Of a stretch of 64,000 bases of DNA, positions 9,419-18,327 are shown piece after piece. The number at the start of each line of letters is the position of its first letter. The stretch's first letter is position 1. Below the pieces are notes generated by a model. The model worked only from the letters and a program-made list of their open reading frames with translations. It was not told the DNA's origin and did no database searches. This DNA comes from Arthrobacter sp. ISL-48 (lineage in GTDB: Bacteria; Actinomycetota; Actinomycetes; Actinomycetales; Micrococcaceae), in contig NZ_JAGGPL010000002.1 in assembly GCF_018613805.1 (NCBI RefSeq), positions 245,175 through 309,174 of the forward strand, in the 5' to 3' direction. The position numbers and the translations under genes were made by a program.

Positions 9419-11041
9419 TCAGATTTCCCAGGGCGCCTTGATGGGGAAGTACTTCTCCAGGAAATCCGTGACGACCTGCGCACGTTCGTCCGCTGGGACC
9501 TCGGGAAAGCTGCCGTCATTCAGGCAGAAGAAGTCCATGTTCCGCTTGGCAAGCAGCTTGGGCAGGTAATTCAGCCCGGCACGGGCAGTCGTGTCCACAT
9601 AGCGCACCTTTGCGGCGGTCTGGGTGACCGCGCGGCCTGTGAGCAGCGCATAGTAGTGATAGAACGAGTTCGTGACCGAGATGTTGTCCGCGGCGCGGAA
9701 CCGGCTCGCTGCCGTGCTCCTGAATTCCTCCGGGAACTCCCGCTCCATCTTGGCCACAACGCTGCGCCGCAGCGGGGCGGCGGTGTGTTCAAGGTGCCGG
9801 GTGGTGATCCGGCCGAAGCGATTCCACAGGAGCTTGCGGTTGACCCGCGCAGCGTTCTCGAAGCCGCTGCGCTCGGCGGCGTTGTCACCCAGCCCGATCC
9901 TGGTCTCGGCCTCAATGAACTTGGTGATGCCCCCCGGCGTGAAGAACAGGTCCGGGCTTACCGGCCGCCCGAAGAACATGTCGTCATTGGAGTACAGGAA
10001 GTGCTCGGAGAGCCCCTCGATGTTGTGCAGCTGGCATTCCACGGCCTGTGAATTGTGCGTGGGCAGCACTGACGGGTCTGAAAAGAACTCCTCGCTGCGG
10101 ACGATCGTTACGGAGGGATGCTCCGCCAGCCATGACGGCGCGGGAGAGTCCGTGGCGATGAAGATCCGGCGGACCCACGGCGCAAACATATACACGGAGC
10201 GCAGGGCATACTTGAGCTCGTTAATCTGGCGGAACCTGGCCTCATGGTCGTCGCCTTCGCCCAGCACCACGCCTTCCATCTGCGCCCGGCGGGCAGCGAT
10301 GTACTCCGGTGAGCTGCCGTCCACCCAGGAGAACACCAGATCGATGTCGAAGCTGATGTCGCTGGCGTGGTCGGCAAACATGTTCTCAATGGTGGGCCAG
10401 GTGTGGCCGTACCGCTCCACGGTTCCCCGCACAGCATCCTGGCTGAGCATGGTCCTGCGGGTCAGTGAATTCTCGATGGGCAGGATCAGCTGGTCGCCTT
10501 CAAAGCTCCACAACTCCACCTGGACACCGGCGGAGGAACCGAACTCGAAGCCGCCGTCGGGCTCAACGCGCGGCCGGTACAGGCGGAAGATCCGCGCCTG
10601 CCGGTTGGGGGAGAGCTCGCCGTCCGCAACCAGGACCGAAGACTTCTTCTTGGCATCAACTGTCATCGAGTAGACAGGCTCGTTGCGGCAGGCTTCCACC
10701 AGGGCCGCACGCAGCTCCTTCCGGTCTTTCCAGTCCAGCGCTATGACAGGACGGTCGCTGTTGCCACGGACCAGCAGGTAATCGAGGCCTGCGCCCGCCA
10801 GGACGTTGCGCAAGAACAGCAGGTCCTCGACCATCGCCTGGTATGGCGTCCGGTTGTGGTTGATCAGGGCATACCTGCCCTTGTGCCGGACGACGTCGGG
10901 GCGGTGCTTGAGGCGCGCCTCAGCGGCCGGCGATGTTACCTCTGCATGTACGCGCGTTTCGACGGACGCCTGTCCGCCGTAGTAGATCTCGTCCTGAACC
11001 GGTGCTTCTGTAATGGTTGTCTCCGTGCTGCTAAATGGCAT
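9419..11041 (-). CDS. Stealth family sugar-phosphate transferase
   Basis: A 540-residue protein starting MPFSSTETTI. It contains the Stealth conserved regions: CR1 IDLVFSWVDGSSPEY, CR2 RFRQINELKYALRSVY with IFIATDS, CR3 LYSNDDMFFGR, and a CR4-like C-terminus. Stealth proteins transfer hexose-1-phosphates to build phosphodiester-linked surface glycans; pathogens use homologues for capsule. In this presumed soil bacterium it probably decorates the envelope. No membrane segment is evident, so action at the cytosolic face is likely. A longer upstream reading to 11338 overlaps the HAD gene and is rejected. Confidence 0.88.
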   Translation of the reverse strand: MPFSSTETTITEAPVQDEIYYGGQASVETRVHAEVTSPAAEARLKHRPDVVRHKGRYALINHNRTPYQAMVEDLLFLRNVLAGAGLDYLLVRGNSDRPVIALDWKDRKELRAALVEACRNEPVYSMTVDAKKKSSVLVADGELSPNRQARIFRLYRPRVEPDGGFEFGSSAGVQVELWSFEGDQLILPIENSLTRRTMLSQDAVRGTVERYGHTWPTIENMFADHASDISFDIDLVFSWVDGSSPEYIAARRAQMEGVVLGEGDDHEARFRQINELKYALRSVYMFAPWVRRIFIATDSPAPSWLAEHPSVTIVRSEEFFSDPSVLPTHNSQAVECQLHNIEGLSEHFLYSNDDMFFGRPVSPDLFFTPGGITKFIEAETRIGLGDNAAERSGFENAARVNRKLLWNRFGRITTRHLEHTAAPLRRSVVAKMEREFPEEFRSTAASRFRAADNISVTNSFYHYYALLTGRAVTQTAAKVRYVDTTARAGLNYLPKLLAKRNMDFFCLNDGSFPEVPADERAQVVTDFLEKYFPIKAPWEI

Positions 11042-11115
11042 GCTTTCCTCCCTGCATAATAGCCCTGCCCCGAAAACGGCAAGCCTCGGTTTGTTCCCAT
11101 CCGGGCGGGATGTAC

Positions 11116-12045
11116 TCAGCTGGCCAGCGCCTCGCGCCAGCTGCGCAGGAAGGCGCCGCCGGCGTCGTCGTGGATCACGTCCGCTTCCAGCCCCAGATCG
11201 GTGGCCGTCAGGATGGCGTAGGGTTTCTCGGGAACGCCGTCCGCCGGGCGGACATCCACATGCTTTACCGGGTGATCGTTGTGGTGAAGCCAGTCTGCCA
11301 TGGCGTAGTCCGTGCGGGAGTCCCCCACCGTCCGCCACGCCTGCGGGGTGATGCCCTGCGCAGCCAGCAACTCCACGGCCCGGCTGGCTCCAAGGTCCTT
11401 GCCAAGCCGCACTGATTCAATGTCGGTGGAGATGATGGTGGGATCCACCCTGTAGTCCACCTCGTCGTCGGAGTTCGGCGCATGGTGGTCGAGGCGGACG
11501 ACGCCAAGCCCGTGGCGTGCCATCAGGTCCATCGCGTCGGCATCGAAGAGTTTCTGCTCCGCCAGGTAATCCTCCGTGGGCACCTCGATGTGCTGTTCCA
11601 CCGACACCATGGCGCGCTTGGTCTCGTCGAAGAACATGTGTGATGCGTAGTCCTCGGCCACCATCCTGCGCACGTCATCCCCGTAGGCTTTGGGCACTGC
11701 CAGTTCCCGGTCTATGTGGATGGGCCCGGGCCCGGCGGCCGTGTAGCTGAACCAAACCGCGCCCTTCTCGCAGATGGCGTGAATGACGGTCCCGGCGGGC
11801 ATCCCGGCGGCGATCATGGGTTCCATCACCTGTTTCCGGATGAAATCATCGGAGCGGCCGGTATTAAACAGGACGGGAATGCCGGCGGTGGCGAGAGCCA
11901 CCAGATCCGCGATGATCTCCGACTTCACGTCACGGGTCACCGGACTTGCGACGGGACCGTCGACGTCGAGCAGGAGTGCGAGGGGCGGGGCCGACGGCAG
12001 GCGGAAGCCCGGTGCGGCACCGGCAGGGAACTCGGGTGCAGTCAT
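11116..12045 (-). CDS. HAD family hydrolase (Cof/trehalose-phosphatase-like)
   Basis: 309 residues. HAD motif I is visible as LLLDVDGPVASP, motif II as the Thr/Ser in FNTGRSDDF, and motif IV as TVGDSRTDYAMADWL. The large middle section is a cap domain, placing it in the Cof-type IIB group of sugar and nucleotide phosphatases. It sits 74 bases upstream of the Stealth gene on the same strand and may be co-transcribed with it. The substrate cannot be inferred. Confidence 0.85.
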   Translation of the reverse strand: MTAPEFPAGAAPGFRLPSAPPLALLLDVDGPVASPVTRDVKSEIIADLVALATAGIPVLFNTGRSDDFIRKQVMEPMIAAGMPAGTVIHAICEKGAVWFSYTAAGPGPIHIDRELAVPKAYGDDVRRMVAEDYASHMFFDETKRAMVSVEQHIEVPTEDYLAEQKLFDADAMDLMARHGLGVVRLDHHAPNSDDEVDYRVDPTIISTDIESVRLGKDLGASRAVELLAAQGITPQAWRTVGDSRTDYAMADWLHHNDHPVKHVDVRPADGVPEKPYAILTATDLGLEADVIHDDAGGAFLRSWREALAS

Positions 12046-12194
12046 GTCTCCATTGTGTCAGCAGGCTGCGGCTGTCCCCGAAGCGGCGCTGGAAGTGCCC
12101 CGGGATATGACACATGGTCACTGTTTGGCTACAACCTGAGGCTGCCGAGGGCCGGATACTTCTTTTGGGCTGGCAAGCTGCCTAGGGTAGCAGA

Positions 12195-12494
12195 GTGATA
12201 TTCAAAGCTGTGGGCGAGGGACGCCCTTACCCCGACCATGGTTACACCACGCCGAAAGAGTGGGCGGCGCTCCCACCGCGCCCGGTCCGGCTGGACGAGC
12301 TCGTGACAACCAAGCGCACACTGGACCTGGAAGCACTCCTGGCAGAGGACTCCACGTTCTTCGGAGACCTCTTCCCGCACGTGGTGCAGTACCAGGGAAC
12401 GCTTTACCTGGAGGACGGCCTGCACCGCGCCGTGCGTACCGCCCTCCACCAGCGCACCGCCATCCACGCCCGCGTGCTGGTCATCGATGGCTAG
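12195..12494 (+). CDS. conserved hypothetical protein, ParB-nuclease-like fold
   Basis: A 99-residue cytosolic protein with VRLDELVTTKRTLDLEALL followed by LEDGLHRAVRTALHQR, which resembles the small ParB/sulfiredoxin-like fold (a DG-HR pattern). Its last eight bases overlap the start of the LytR_C gene, so the two are translated together. The start is a GTG at 12195. The fold similarity is my inference; function unknown. Confidence 0.6.
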   Translation: MIFKAVGEGRPYPDHGYTTPKEWAALPPRPVRLDELVTTKRTLDLEALLAEDSTFFGDLFPHVVQYQGTLYLEDGLHRAVRTALHQRTAIHARVLVIDG

Positions 12495-13158
12495 GAAGGC
12501 CAAGGACGTCAGCGTCCTCCACGGCCACCGTGTTGTCACCGGCCCCGAACTGCGGGCTACCTTCGAAGCCGAGCCTGATCCGGACGATTCCGTCCGGCTG
12601 CGCCGCCGCGTGGTGCACGGCGTGGTGCTGGTCCTCCTGGTGGGCATCATCATTGCCGCCATCATCACCGCGCTGGCTATCATCACCGGACAGCTGAAGA
12701 TCCCGACGGCGGAGGCCAGCAAGCAGCCTGCTGCCGTCTGCCCTACGGCCACCTTCGACTACACCCCGAACGACAAGATCAACCTGAACGTCTACAACTC
12801 CACCAACAGGCCAGGCCTGGCCCGCACCGTGGCTGACGAGTTCGTGGCCCGCAAGTTTGTAGTGGGCACGGTAGCCAACACGCAGGCAGGGTACCGGGGA
12901 GTAGCGGCGGTTGTGTCCGGGGCCGCAGGGCAGTCTGCTGCCTTCAGCGTCCAGCGCAACGTGCCGGGTTCGGACTATTTCCAGGACGAGCGCACGGACG
13001 CCAGCGTGGACGTGATCCTCACCGGAGACTACAAGGAGCTTGCCCCTGGGGACCGGGTGGACCAGACCCCCGGCCAGCTCAGCTGCCCGCGCGAAAGCAA
13101 GCGGATCGCCGACCCCGACAAGTGGCCCGTCATTCCCACCGCAGGCGCCAAGCCCTGA
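12487..13158 (+). CDS. LytR C-terminal domain membrane protein
   Basis: 223 residues with one transmembrane helix (about 43-68, VVHGVVLVLLVGIIIAAII) and an extracytoplasmic domain starting NLNVYNSTNRPGLARTVADEF. This is the LytR_C signature without the LCP catalytic domain. Stand-alone LytR_C proteins are common in actinobacteria next to small conserved proteins; a role in cell-wall polymer attachment is inferred from the domain. The ATG at 12487 overlaps the preceding gene. Confidence 0.82.
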   Translation: MARKAKDVSVLHGHRVVTGPELRATFEAEPDPDDSVRLRRRVVHGVVLVLLVGIIIAAIITALAIITGQLKIPTAEASKQPAAVCPTATFDYTPNDKINLNVYNSTNRPGLARTVADEFVARKFVVGTVANTQAGYRGVAAVVSGAAGQSAAFSVQRNVPGSDYFQDERTDASVDVILTGDYKELAPGDRVDQTPGQLSCPRESKRIADPDKWPVIPTAGAKP

Positions 13159-13179
13159 CGCACGCGAGCGGGGACGGGC

Positions 13180-13830
13180 TCAGCCTGCCACCGCGGGGGC
13201 CCGGCCGGCCCGCACGGGACGGCCGTCGTCGTCGAACCTTGCTCCGGCACCCAACTGGATGAAGCGAACTGTCCGCTGGATCCGGGCTTCAAGTTCCACG
13301 GGCTCATCGCTGCCGCGTGCTGCGCTGGAGGACAAGGTCCCGTGGATCAGTTGGGCCTGCTGGGCGATGTCAGCTTCGGGCAGGTATCCCTGCTCCATGC
13401 CGTCGCGAAGGATTCCCTGCAGCAGGACACTGAGCTCGCCTACATGGTCTGCCAGTTTGGCAAAGGACGACGGCGACATCACCGCTGCCATGGCCGGTCC
13501 AGGGGGGAGGTGGCGGCGGCTCAGATCCTCCACCTGGGCGCGCACGTAGAGCGCGAGCCGCTCCACCGGATTGTCCAGCCGATCCAGGGCTTCCCGCAAA
13601 TCCGAGAGGAACCGTTCGGTTTCGTCCAGGGCGTAGGAGATGAGCAGCTCTTCGATGTCCGCGTAGTAGTTGTAGACGGCGGTCCGCCCCACGCCCGCAT
13701 GACGCGCGACGTCGGTCATGGTCAGTCCGGGAAGGCCGTGGGTGAAGAGGAGCTCGCCAAAGGCCGTGAGGATACGGCGCTGCGTTTCGGCGCGTTGGGC
13801 GCCGTTGTTGGCCGCCGTAATCCTGGGCAT
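13180..13830 (-). CDS. TetR/AcrR family transcriptional regulator
   Basis: 216 residues. The N-terminal HTH is clear: RRILTAFGELLFTHGLPG, then TMTDVARHAGVGRTAVYNYY, followed by an all-helical ligand domain. A candidate operator overlaps the region just before its start (13838-13862), suggesting autorepression. The neighbouring same-strand DsbA-like gene 78 bases upstream ends before the operator; whether it is a target is unclear. Confidence 0.9.
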   Translation of the reverse strand: MPRITAANNGAQRAETQRRILTAFGELLFTHGLPGLTMTDVARHAGVGRTAVYNYYADIEELLISYALDETERFLSDLREALDRLDNPVERLALYVRAQVEDLSRRHLPPGPAMAAVMSPSSFAKLADHVGELSVLLQGILRDGMEQGYLPEADIAQQAQLIHGTLSSSAARGSDEPVELEARIQRTVRFIQLGAGARFDDDGRPVRAGRAPAVAG

Positions 13831-13837
13831 GCAGACA

Positions 13838-13862
13838 CTTTACCGTGATGTGTCAGTAAAAG
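13838..13862. promoter_or_regulatory. candidate TetR operator
   Basis: CTTTAC and GTAAAAG form an inverted repeat with a 12-base centre, immediately before the TetR start codon. Typical size and location for autoregulation; not proven. Confidence 0.4.
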
Positions 13863-13908
13863 GCCGCATGGCCATGCCGGCCGCAAAGAAGGCGTAGAGC
13901 GCACAGCC

Positions 13909-14607
13909 TTAGACGGCGCAGCCTTCGGGGCCGCAGGACTCGCCGTCGCCGGTGTTGACCAGTACCAGCGGACGGGTTTCCTGCCACGCCTGGTTAAGGG
14001 CCGCGGTGAACGTTTCGACGGGCTGGGCGCCGGACAGCCCGAACTTGCGGTCGATCACGAAGAACGGCACGCCGCTGATGCCCAGGGTGCGGGCTTCCTC
14101 GAAGTCGGACCGGACGTCGTCCGAATACTTGTCCGTGGTGAACAGCTCGGCGACTTCCACGGCATCGATGCCCAGGTCCCGGCCCAGCCCGGTGAGGTAT
14201 TCCTGGCTGCCGATGTCTCTGCCGTGCTCGAAGTGGTCGCTGAGCAGGCGTTCCTTGGCGGCGTCCTGCTTTCCATGCGTGGCCGCCAGGTGGATCAGGC
14301 GGTGGGCGGTGAAGCTGTTGGCAACCACGATGGAGTCGAAGTGATAGTCCAGCCCTTCGCCCTTGGCTTGGGCCGTCACATGCTCGAACATCCCGGAGAC
14401 CTGCTGCGGGGCCAGGCCCTTGCGGGTGCTGAGGTAGTCAAGTTCTGTGCCGTCGTAGTGTTCCGGAAGGGTGGGATCCAGCTGGTAGCTGCGCCACTGA
14501 ACCTCCACCGAATCGCGGTGCGGAAACTCAGCCAGGGCAGCCTCGAAACGGCGTTTGCCGATGTAGCACCACGGGCACGCGACGTCTGACCAGATCTCAA
14601 TCTTCAT
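13909..14607 (-). CDS. DsbA family oxidoreductase, FrnE-like
   Basis: 232 residues, starting MKIEIWSDVACPWCYIGKRRF. The CPWC active site is at residues 11-14 and the YQLDP and GVPFFVIDRKFGLSGAQ motifs are those of the FrnE/2-hydroxychromene isomerase-like DsbA branch. The protein ends in CGPEGCAV, a second cysteine pair seen in actinobacterial members. It has no signal peptide and is cytosolic. FrnE proteins act as disulfide isomerases or in stress resistance; the exact substrate is unknown. Confidence 0.9.
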   Translation of the reverse strand: MKIEIWSDVACPWCYIGKRRFEAALAEFPHRDSVEVQWRSYQLDPTLPEHYDGTELDYLSTRKGLAPQQVSGMFEHVTAQAKGEGLDYHFDSIVVANSFTAHRLIHLAATHGKQDAAKERLLSDHFEHGRDIGSQEYLTGLGRDLGIDAVEVAELFTTDKYSDDVRSDFEEARTLGISGVPFFVIDRKFGLSGAQPVETFTAALNQAWQETRPLVLVNTGDGESCGPEGCAV

Positions 14608-14781
14608 GGTTGCGTCAACTCGTTACCCCCGTCAGCCATTCCTGCCACGCGTGTTGCATGGGTCACAGGAGGCCTTGTCTCGGGACCGTTTTCGGACGAT
14701 AGTCGGTACCAGAGGTTATGCAGAAGCCTTCGGACGGAATGACCGGGCAACCTTGTTCGACGTTGTCATGGGAGGCCTGGA

Positions 14782-15882
14782 ATGCGGATAGGACTCATAG
14801 CAGGACCATGGATTCCTGTACCACCGGTTGCCTACGGCGGCATTGAAAGGGTAGTGGACTGCCTTGCCCGGGGATTCCTGGAGGCGGGCCACGACGTAGT
14901 GTTGGCCGCTCCCTCGGACAGCCAGTGCCGTGCTCCACGCGTGCCGGGGATGCGGACATCCGAACCGGCAGACATTGGTTCGACGCTCTCCGAACTTAGC
15001 CATGTCATCAGGGCCTACGAGGGTATGCAGGACGTGGACATTATCCATGACCATACCTTGGCCGGTCCGTTGTGTCGCTTGCGGCCGCCAGGCGTTCCGG
15101 TGGTCACCACGATCCACGGGTTGCTCACGCCGTCAACTGCTGACGTCTACCGCGCAGCGGGCGCCAACACGTCAATCGTGGCCATTTCCCGTGACCAGGC
15201 ATCCCATGCTCCTGACGTCCACGTGACCGAGGTGATCCATCACGGAATCGAGCTGTCTGCTGTTCCGGTGGGCACGGGGCGTGGTGGTTACCTGTGCTTC
15301 GTGGGCCGGATGTGTCCTGACAAGGGAGTCCTGGAAGCCATCCAGCTCGCGCAGAAAACAGGCATCCCCCTGAAGATTGCCGCGAAGATGCGCGAGACCG
15401 ATGAAATCCGTTATTTTCAGGACGTCATCAAGCCGCTGCTGGGATCCAATGAAGAGTTCGTGGGGGAAATCGGTGACGCCGAAAAATACGAACTCATGGG
15501 GGAAGCGATGGCCTTCCTCAATCCGATCCAGTGGGCGGAACCCTTCGGCCTTGTCATGATCGAATCCCTCGCCACGGGTACCCCCGTGGTTGGTACTCCA
15601 ATAGGGTCGGCCCCTGAGATCGTGGAGCATGGCCGGACAGGCTACCTGGCGGCCACGGACGAACTGGCGGACCTCGTCCCGGCCGCCGCGGGCCTGAGCC
15701 GGGCGGCGTGCCGGGCGAGCATCGAGAAACGGTTCAGCGCTGATCGTATGGTTGCCGATCATCTTCGACTTTTCGCCAGCCTCCTCGAAGAGAAACCGGA
15801 TGTGGGGGTGCCCGCTGCTGTTGACTTGGGGCAGAATCGGCCAGGGGAACTGGCTGCCCTACTCCGAAATCCACCTCAGTGA
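14782..15882 (+). CDS. glycosyltransferase family 4
   Basis: 366 residues with the GT-B fold signatures of GT4: N-terminal glycine-rich loop PVPPVAYGGIERVV and, in the C-terminal donor domain, FVGRMCPDKGVLEAI, then AEPFGLVMIESLATGTPVVGT, the E-x7-E motif. Cytosolic or membrane-peripheral. It transfers a nucleotide-activated sugar; acceptor unknown. No glycan-synthesis neighbours identify a pathway. Confidence 0.88.
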   Translation: MRIGLIAGPWIPVPPVAYGGIERVVDCLARGFLEAGHDVVLAAPSDSQCRAPRVPGMRTSEPADIGSTLSELSHVIRAYEGMQDVDIIHDHTLAGPLCRLRPPGVPVVTTIHGLLTPSTADVYRAAGANTSIVAISRDQASHAPDVHVTEVIHHGIELSAVPVGTGRGGYLCFVGRMCPDKGVLEAIQLAQKTGIPLKIAAKMRETDEIRYFQDVIKPLLGSNEEFVGEIGDAEKYELMGEAMAFLNPIQWAEPFGLVMIESLATGTPVVGTPIGSAPEIVEHGRTGYLAATDELADLVPAAAGLSRAACRASIEKRFSADRMVADHLRLFASLLEEKPDVGVPAAVDLGQNRPGELAALLRNPPQ

Positions 15883-16022
15883 CCAGTGGAAGGCATTGGC
15901 AGTTGCCGCCCGCGGACGACCATACGGACCGCTTCCCCTCCGCCGCCGGTTAAGGGGGGCACGCTCCACCACGAAATCGTGCTTCAGGGCGCGTCCCAGC
16001 CGAAAAGTCTTGGTTCCTGTGG

Positions 16023-17018
16023 CTACTGCTTGAAGGCCGCGTCGAAGGAGGTATTCGAAGCTGGGAAGTCGAACTTCTTGAGGGCAGCGAGGGCTTCGGG
16101 GGCGCCGTGGAGGCGGTCCATACCCGCGTCTTCCCATTCGACGGAGATGGGTCCGTCGTAGCCAATGGCTGTAAGGGCCCGGAATGAGGATTCCCAGGGG
16201 ACGTCCCCGCGGCCGGCGGAGACAAAGTCCCACCCCCGCCGCGGGTCGCCCCAAGGCAGATGGGAACCCATGACGGTGTTGCGGCCGGTGGGGCGGAGCT
16301 TGGTGTCCTTGCAGTCCACGTGGTAGATCCGGTCCTTGAAGTCCCAGATAAAGGAGACAGGATCGATTCCCTGCCACATGAAGTGGGAGGGGTCCCAGTT
16401 CAGGCCGAAAGCGGGGCGGCGGCCGATCGCCTCCAGTGTCCGGACCGTGGTCCAGTAGTCGTAGGCGATCTCGGAGGGGTGGACCTCGTGGGCGAAGCGC
16501 ACACCGCTTTCATCGAAGACGTCCAGGATGGGGTTCCAGCGGTCCGCGAAGTCCTGGTAGCCGGCTTCGATGACTTTTTCCGGGACTGGCGGGAACATGG
16601 CGACGTACTGCCAGATTGAGGAGCCCGTAAACCCGACGACGGTGTCCACGCCCAACGCTTTCGCGAGCCGGGCGGTGTGTTTCATTTCCTCGGCGGCGCG
16701 CTGCCGGACGCCTTCGGGGTCCCCGTCGCCCCAGACCTTAGCGCCGACTATGGCCTCGTGGCGGAAGTCAATGGGGTCATCGCAGACGGCCTGGCCTTTG
16801 AGGTGGTTGGAGATGGCCCAGACTTTGAGGTTGTACTTTTCCAGGACGGCGAGTTTGGATTCGACGTAGCCGGGTTCGTCCCAGCGCCAGGCGTCCAGGT
16901 GGTCGCCGGAGACGGCGATTTCCAGGCCGTCGTAGCCCCAGCCGGAGGCCAGCCTGGCGACTTCCTCGAAGGGAAGGTCGGCCCACTGGCCGGTGAACAG
17001 CGTGTACGGGCGGGGCAT
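16023..17018 (-). CDS. sugar phosphate isomerase/epimerase (TIM barrel)
   Basis: 331 residues of the xylose-isomerase-like AP-endonuclease-2 TIM-barrel family. Visible metal-ligand segments include AHEVHPSEIAYDYWT, GLNWDPSHFMWQG, HVDCKDTK and SVEWEDAG. It is the last gene of the seven-gene sugar operon and lies two bases after the dehydrogenase gene. In related pathways such enzymes act on 3-keto sugars produced by the Gfo/Idh/MocA partner (isomerisation, hydration or elimination). Substrate here is inferred only from context. Confidence 0.85.
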   Translation of the reverse strand: MPRPYTLFTGQWADLPFEEVARLASGWGYDGLEIAVSGDHLDAWRWDEPGYVESKLAVLEKYNLKVWAISNHLKGQAVCDDPIDFRHEAIVGAKVWGDGDPEGVRQRAAEEMKHTARLAKALGVDTVVGFTGSSIWQYVAMFPPVPEKVIEAGYQDFADRWNPILDVFDESGVRFAHEVHPSEIAYDYWTTVRTLEAIGRRPAFGLNWDPSHFMWQGIDPVSFIWDFKDRIYHVDCKDTKLRPTGRNTVMGSHLPWGDPRRGWDFVSAGRGDVPWESSFRALTAIGYDGPISVEWEDAGMDRLHGAPEALAALKKFDFPASNTSFDAAFKQ

Positions 17019-17019
17019 G

Positions 17020-18231
17020 TCAGGCTCCTTCAGAGACGGTGGCGGAGGTGGTGCCGGTCAGTTGGATGAGGGTGCTTTTCGCGGCTGCGGATTCTTCGAC
17101 GGCGGCCAGCACGCGCTGGACGGCCAGCCCGTCCTCAAACGACGGCGACGGGCGGGTTCCGCCGTCAATCGCCAGCAGGAAGTCACGGATCTCGTGGGTG
17201 AAGGTGTGCTCCCAGCCGATGATGTGGCCCTGGGGCCACCATGCTTCAAGATACGGGTGCTCAGGCTCGTTGACCAGGATCCGGCGGAAGCCCTGCTCGC
17301 GGGCCGGGGCGGTGGCATCAAGGAATCCCAGTTCATTGAGGTTTTCCAGGTCGAAGAGGAGCGAACCCTTGTCGCCGTAGATTTCCAGCTTCAGGGAGTT
17401 TTTCTGGCCAGTAGCCACCCGCGATGCCTCCACTGAGGCGATTGCACCGGAGGCGAGGGACAGCGTTGCCCAGGCGGCGTCGTCGACCGTCACTTCCTCC
17501 AGCCCTGATCTTCCCGGGCGGTGGGTGGTGAATGTGTGCGTCCGCCCGGAGACCTCCGTGACCTGGTCACCGAGCAGGAACAGCACCTGGTCGATGGCGT
17601 GTGAGGCGATGTCCCCTAACGCGCCGGAGCCCGCGGTTTCCTTTTTCAGCCGCCACGTCATGGGGCTTGTCTCATCGGCGAGCCAGTCCTGCAGGTAGGC
17701 GGCGCGGACGTGCCGGACGGTTCCCAACCGGCCCTCGGCAATCAGTTCCCTCGCAAGGGCAAGGGCCGGGACCCGCCGGTAGTTGAATCCCACCATGGAC
17801 TGCACGCCCCGTGTCCGGGCTGCCTGGGCGGCGGCGGTCATGGCCTCGGCTTCGGCGAGGGTGTTGGCGAGCGGCTTTTCCAGCAGCACATGCTTGCCCG
17901 CCTCGAGGGCAGCGATGGCGATCTCCGCGTGCATCCAGCCGGGGGCGCAGATGTCCACGATCTGGATGTCATCGCGTTCGATTACCGTACGCCAGTCAGT
18001 GGCTGTCTCCGTCCAGCCGTACTTGGCTGCGGCCTCAGCGACGCCTGAGGGATCCCGTCCCACCAGGACTTTTTGCTCGAACGCCGGGACGTCGAAATAG
18101 CTCGCGACGTTCCGCCACGCGTTCGAATGTGCTTTGCCCATAAAGGCGTAGCCGATCATCGCCACGCCCAGCGGTGTGTCGGCAGGGGCTGTGGCGGCGG
18201 TCGCCGGAGGTGGCGTATTTGCCGTCGTCAT
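17020..18231 (-). CDS. Gfo/Idh/MocA family sugar dehydrogenase
   Basis: 403 residues. N-terminal Rossmann motif GVAMIGYAFMGKAHS, then the family motif EKPLANTLAEAEAM with its catalytic lysine, and GALGDIASHAIDQVLFL with the conserved Asp/His. The ATG at 18231 has GAGGAG seven bases upstream. GYAFMGKAHSNAW and YLQDWLADETSPMTWR closely resemble what I recall of levoglucosan dehydrogenase (LgdA) from Pseudarthrobacter. NAD-dependent oxidation of a sugar C3 hydroxyl is the likely reaction. Confidence 0.85.
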   Translation of the reverse strand: MTTANTPPPATAATAPADTPLGVAMIGYAFMGKAHSNAWRNVASYFDVPAFEQKVLVGRDPSGVAEAAAKYGWTETATDWRTVIERDDIQIVDICAPGWMHAEIAIAALEAGKHVLLEKPLANTLAEAEAMTAAAQAARTRGVQSMVGFNYRRVPALALARELIAEGRLGTVRHVRAAYLQDWLADETSPMTWRLKKETAGSGALGDIASHAIDQVLFLLGDQVTEVSGRTHTFTTHRPGRSGLEEVTVDDAAWATLSLASGAIASVEASRVATGQKNSLKLEIYGDKGSLLFDLENLNELGFLDATAPAREQGFRRILVNEPEHPYLEAWWPQGHIIGWEHTFTHEIRDFLLAIDGGTRPSPSFEDGLAVQRVLAAVEESAAAKSTLIQLTGTTSATVSEGA

Positions 18232-18276
18232 AGTGGTGCTCCTCAAATGGGATGTTCTGTCGGTGGTGCTTCCAGG

Positions 18277-18327
18277 TACTTCACGACGCCAGCTACTTCA
18301 CGACGCCAGCTACTTCACGGCGCCGGC
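18277..18327. repeat. 17-bp tandem triplication at permease stop codon
   Basis: TACTTCACGACGCCAGC occurs twice exactly (18277-18293, 18294-18310) and a third time with two changes (18311-18327). The third copy encodes the last residues and stop of the permease. The others are downstream duplications of that end, each in a different frame because 17 is not a multiple of three. Confidence 0.85.
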
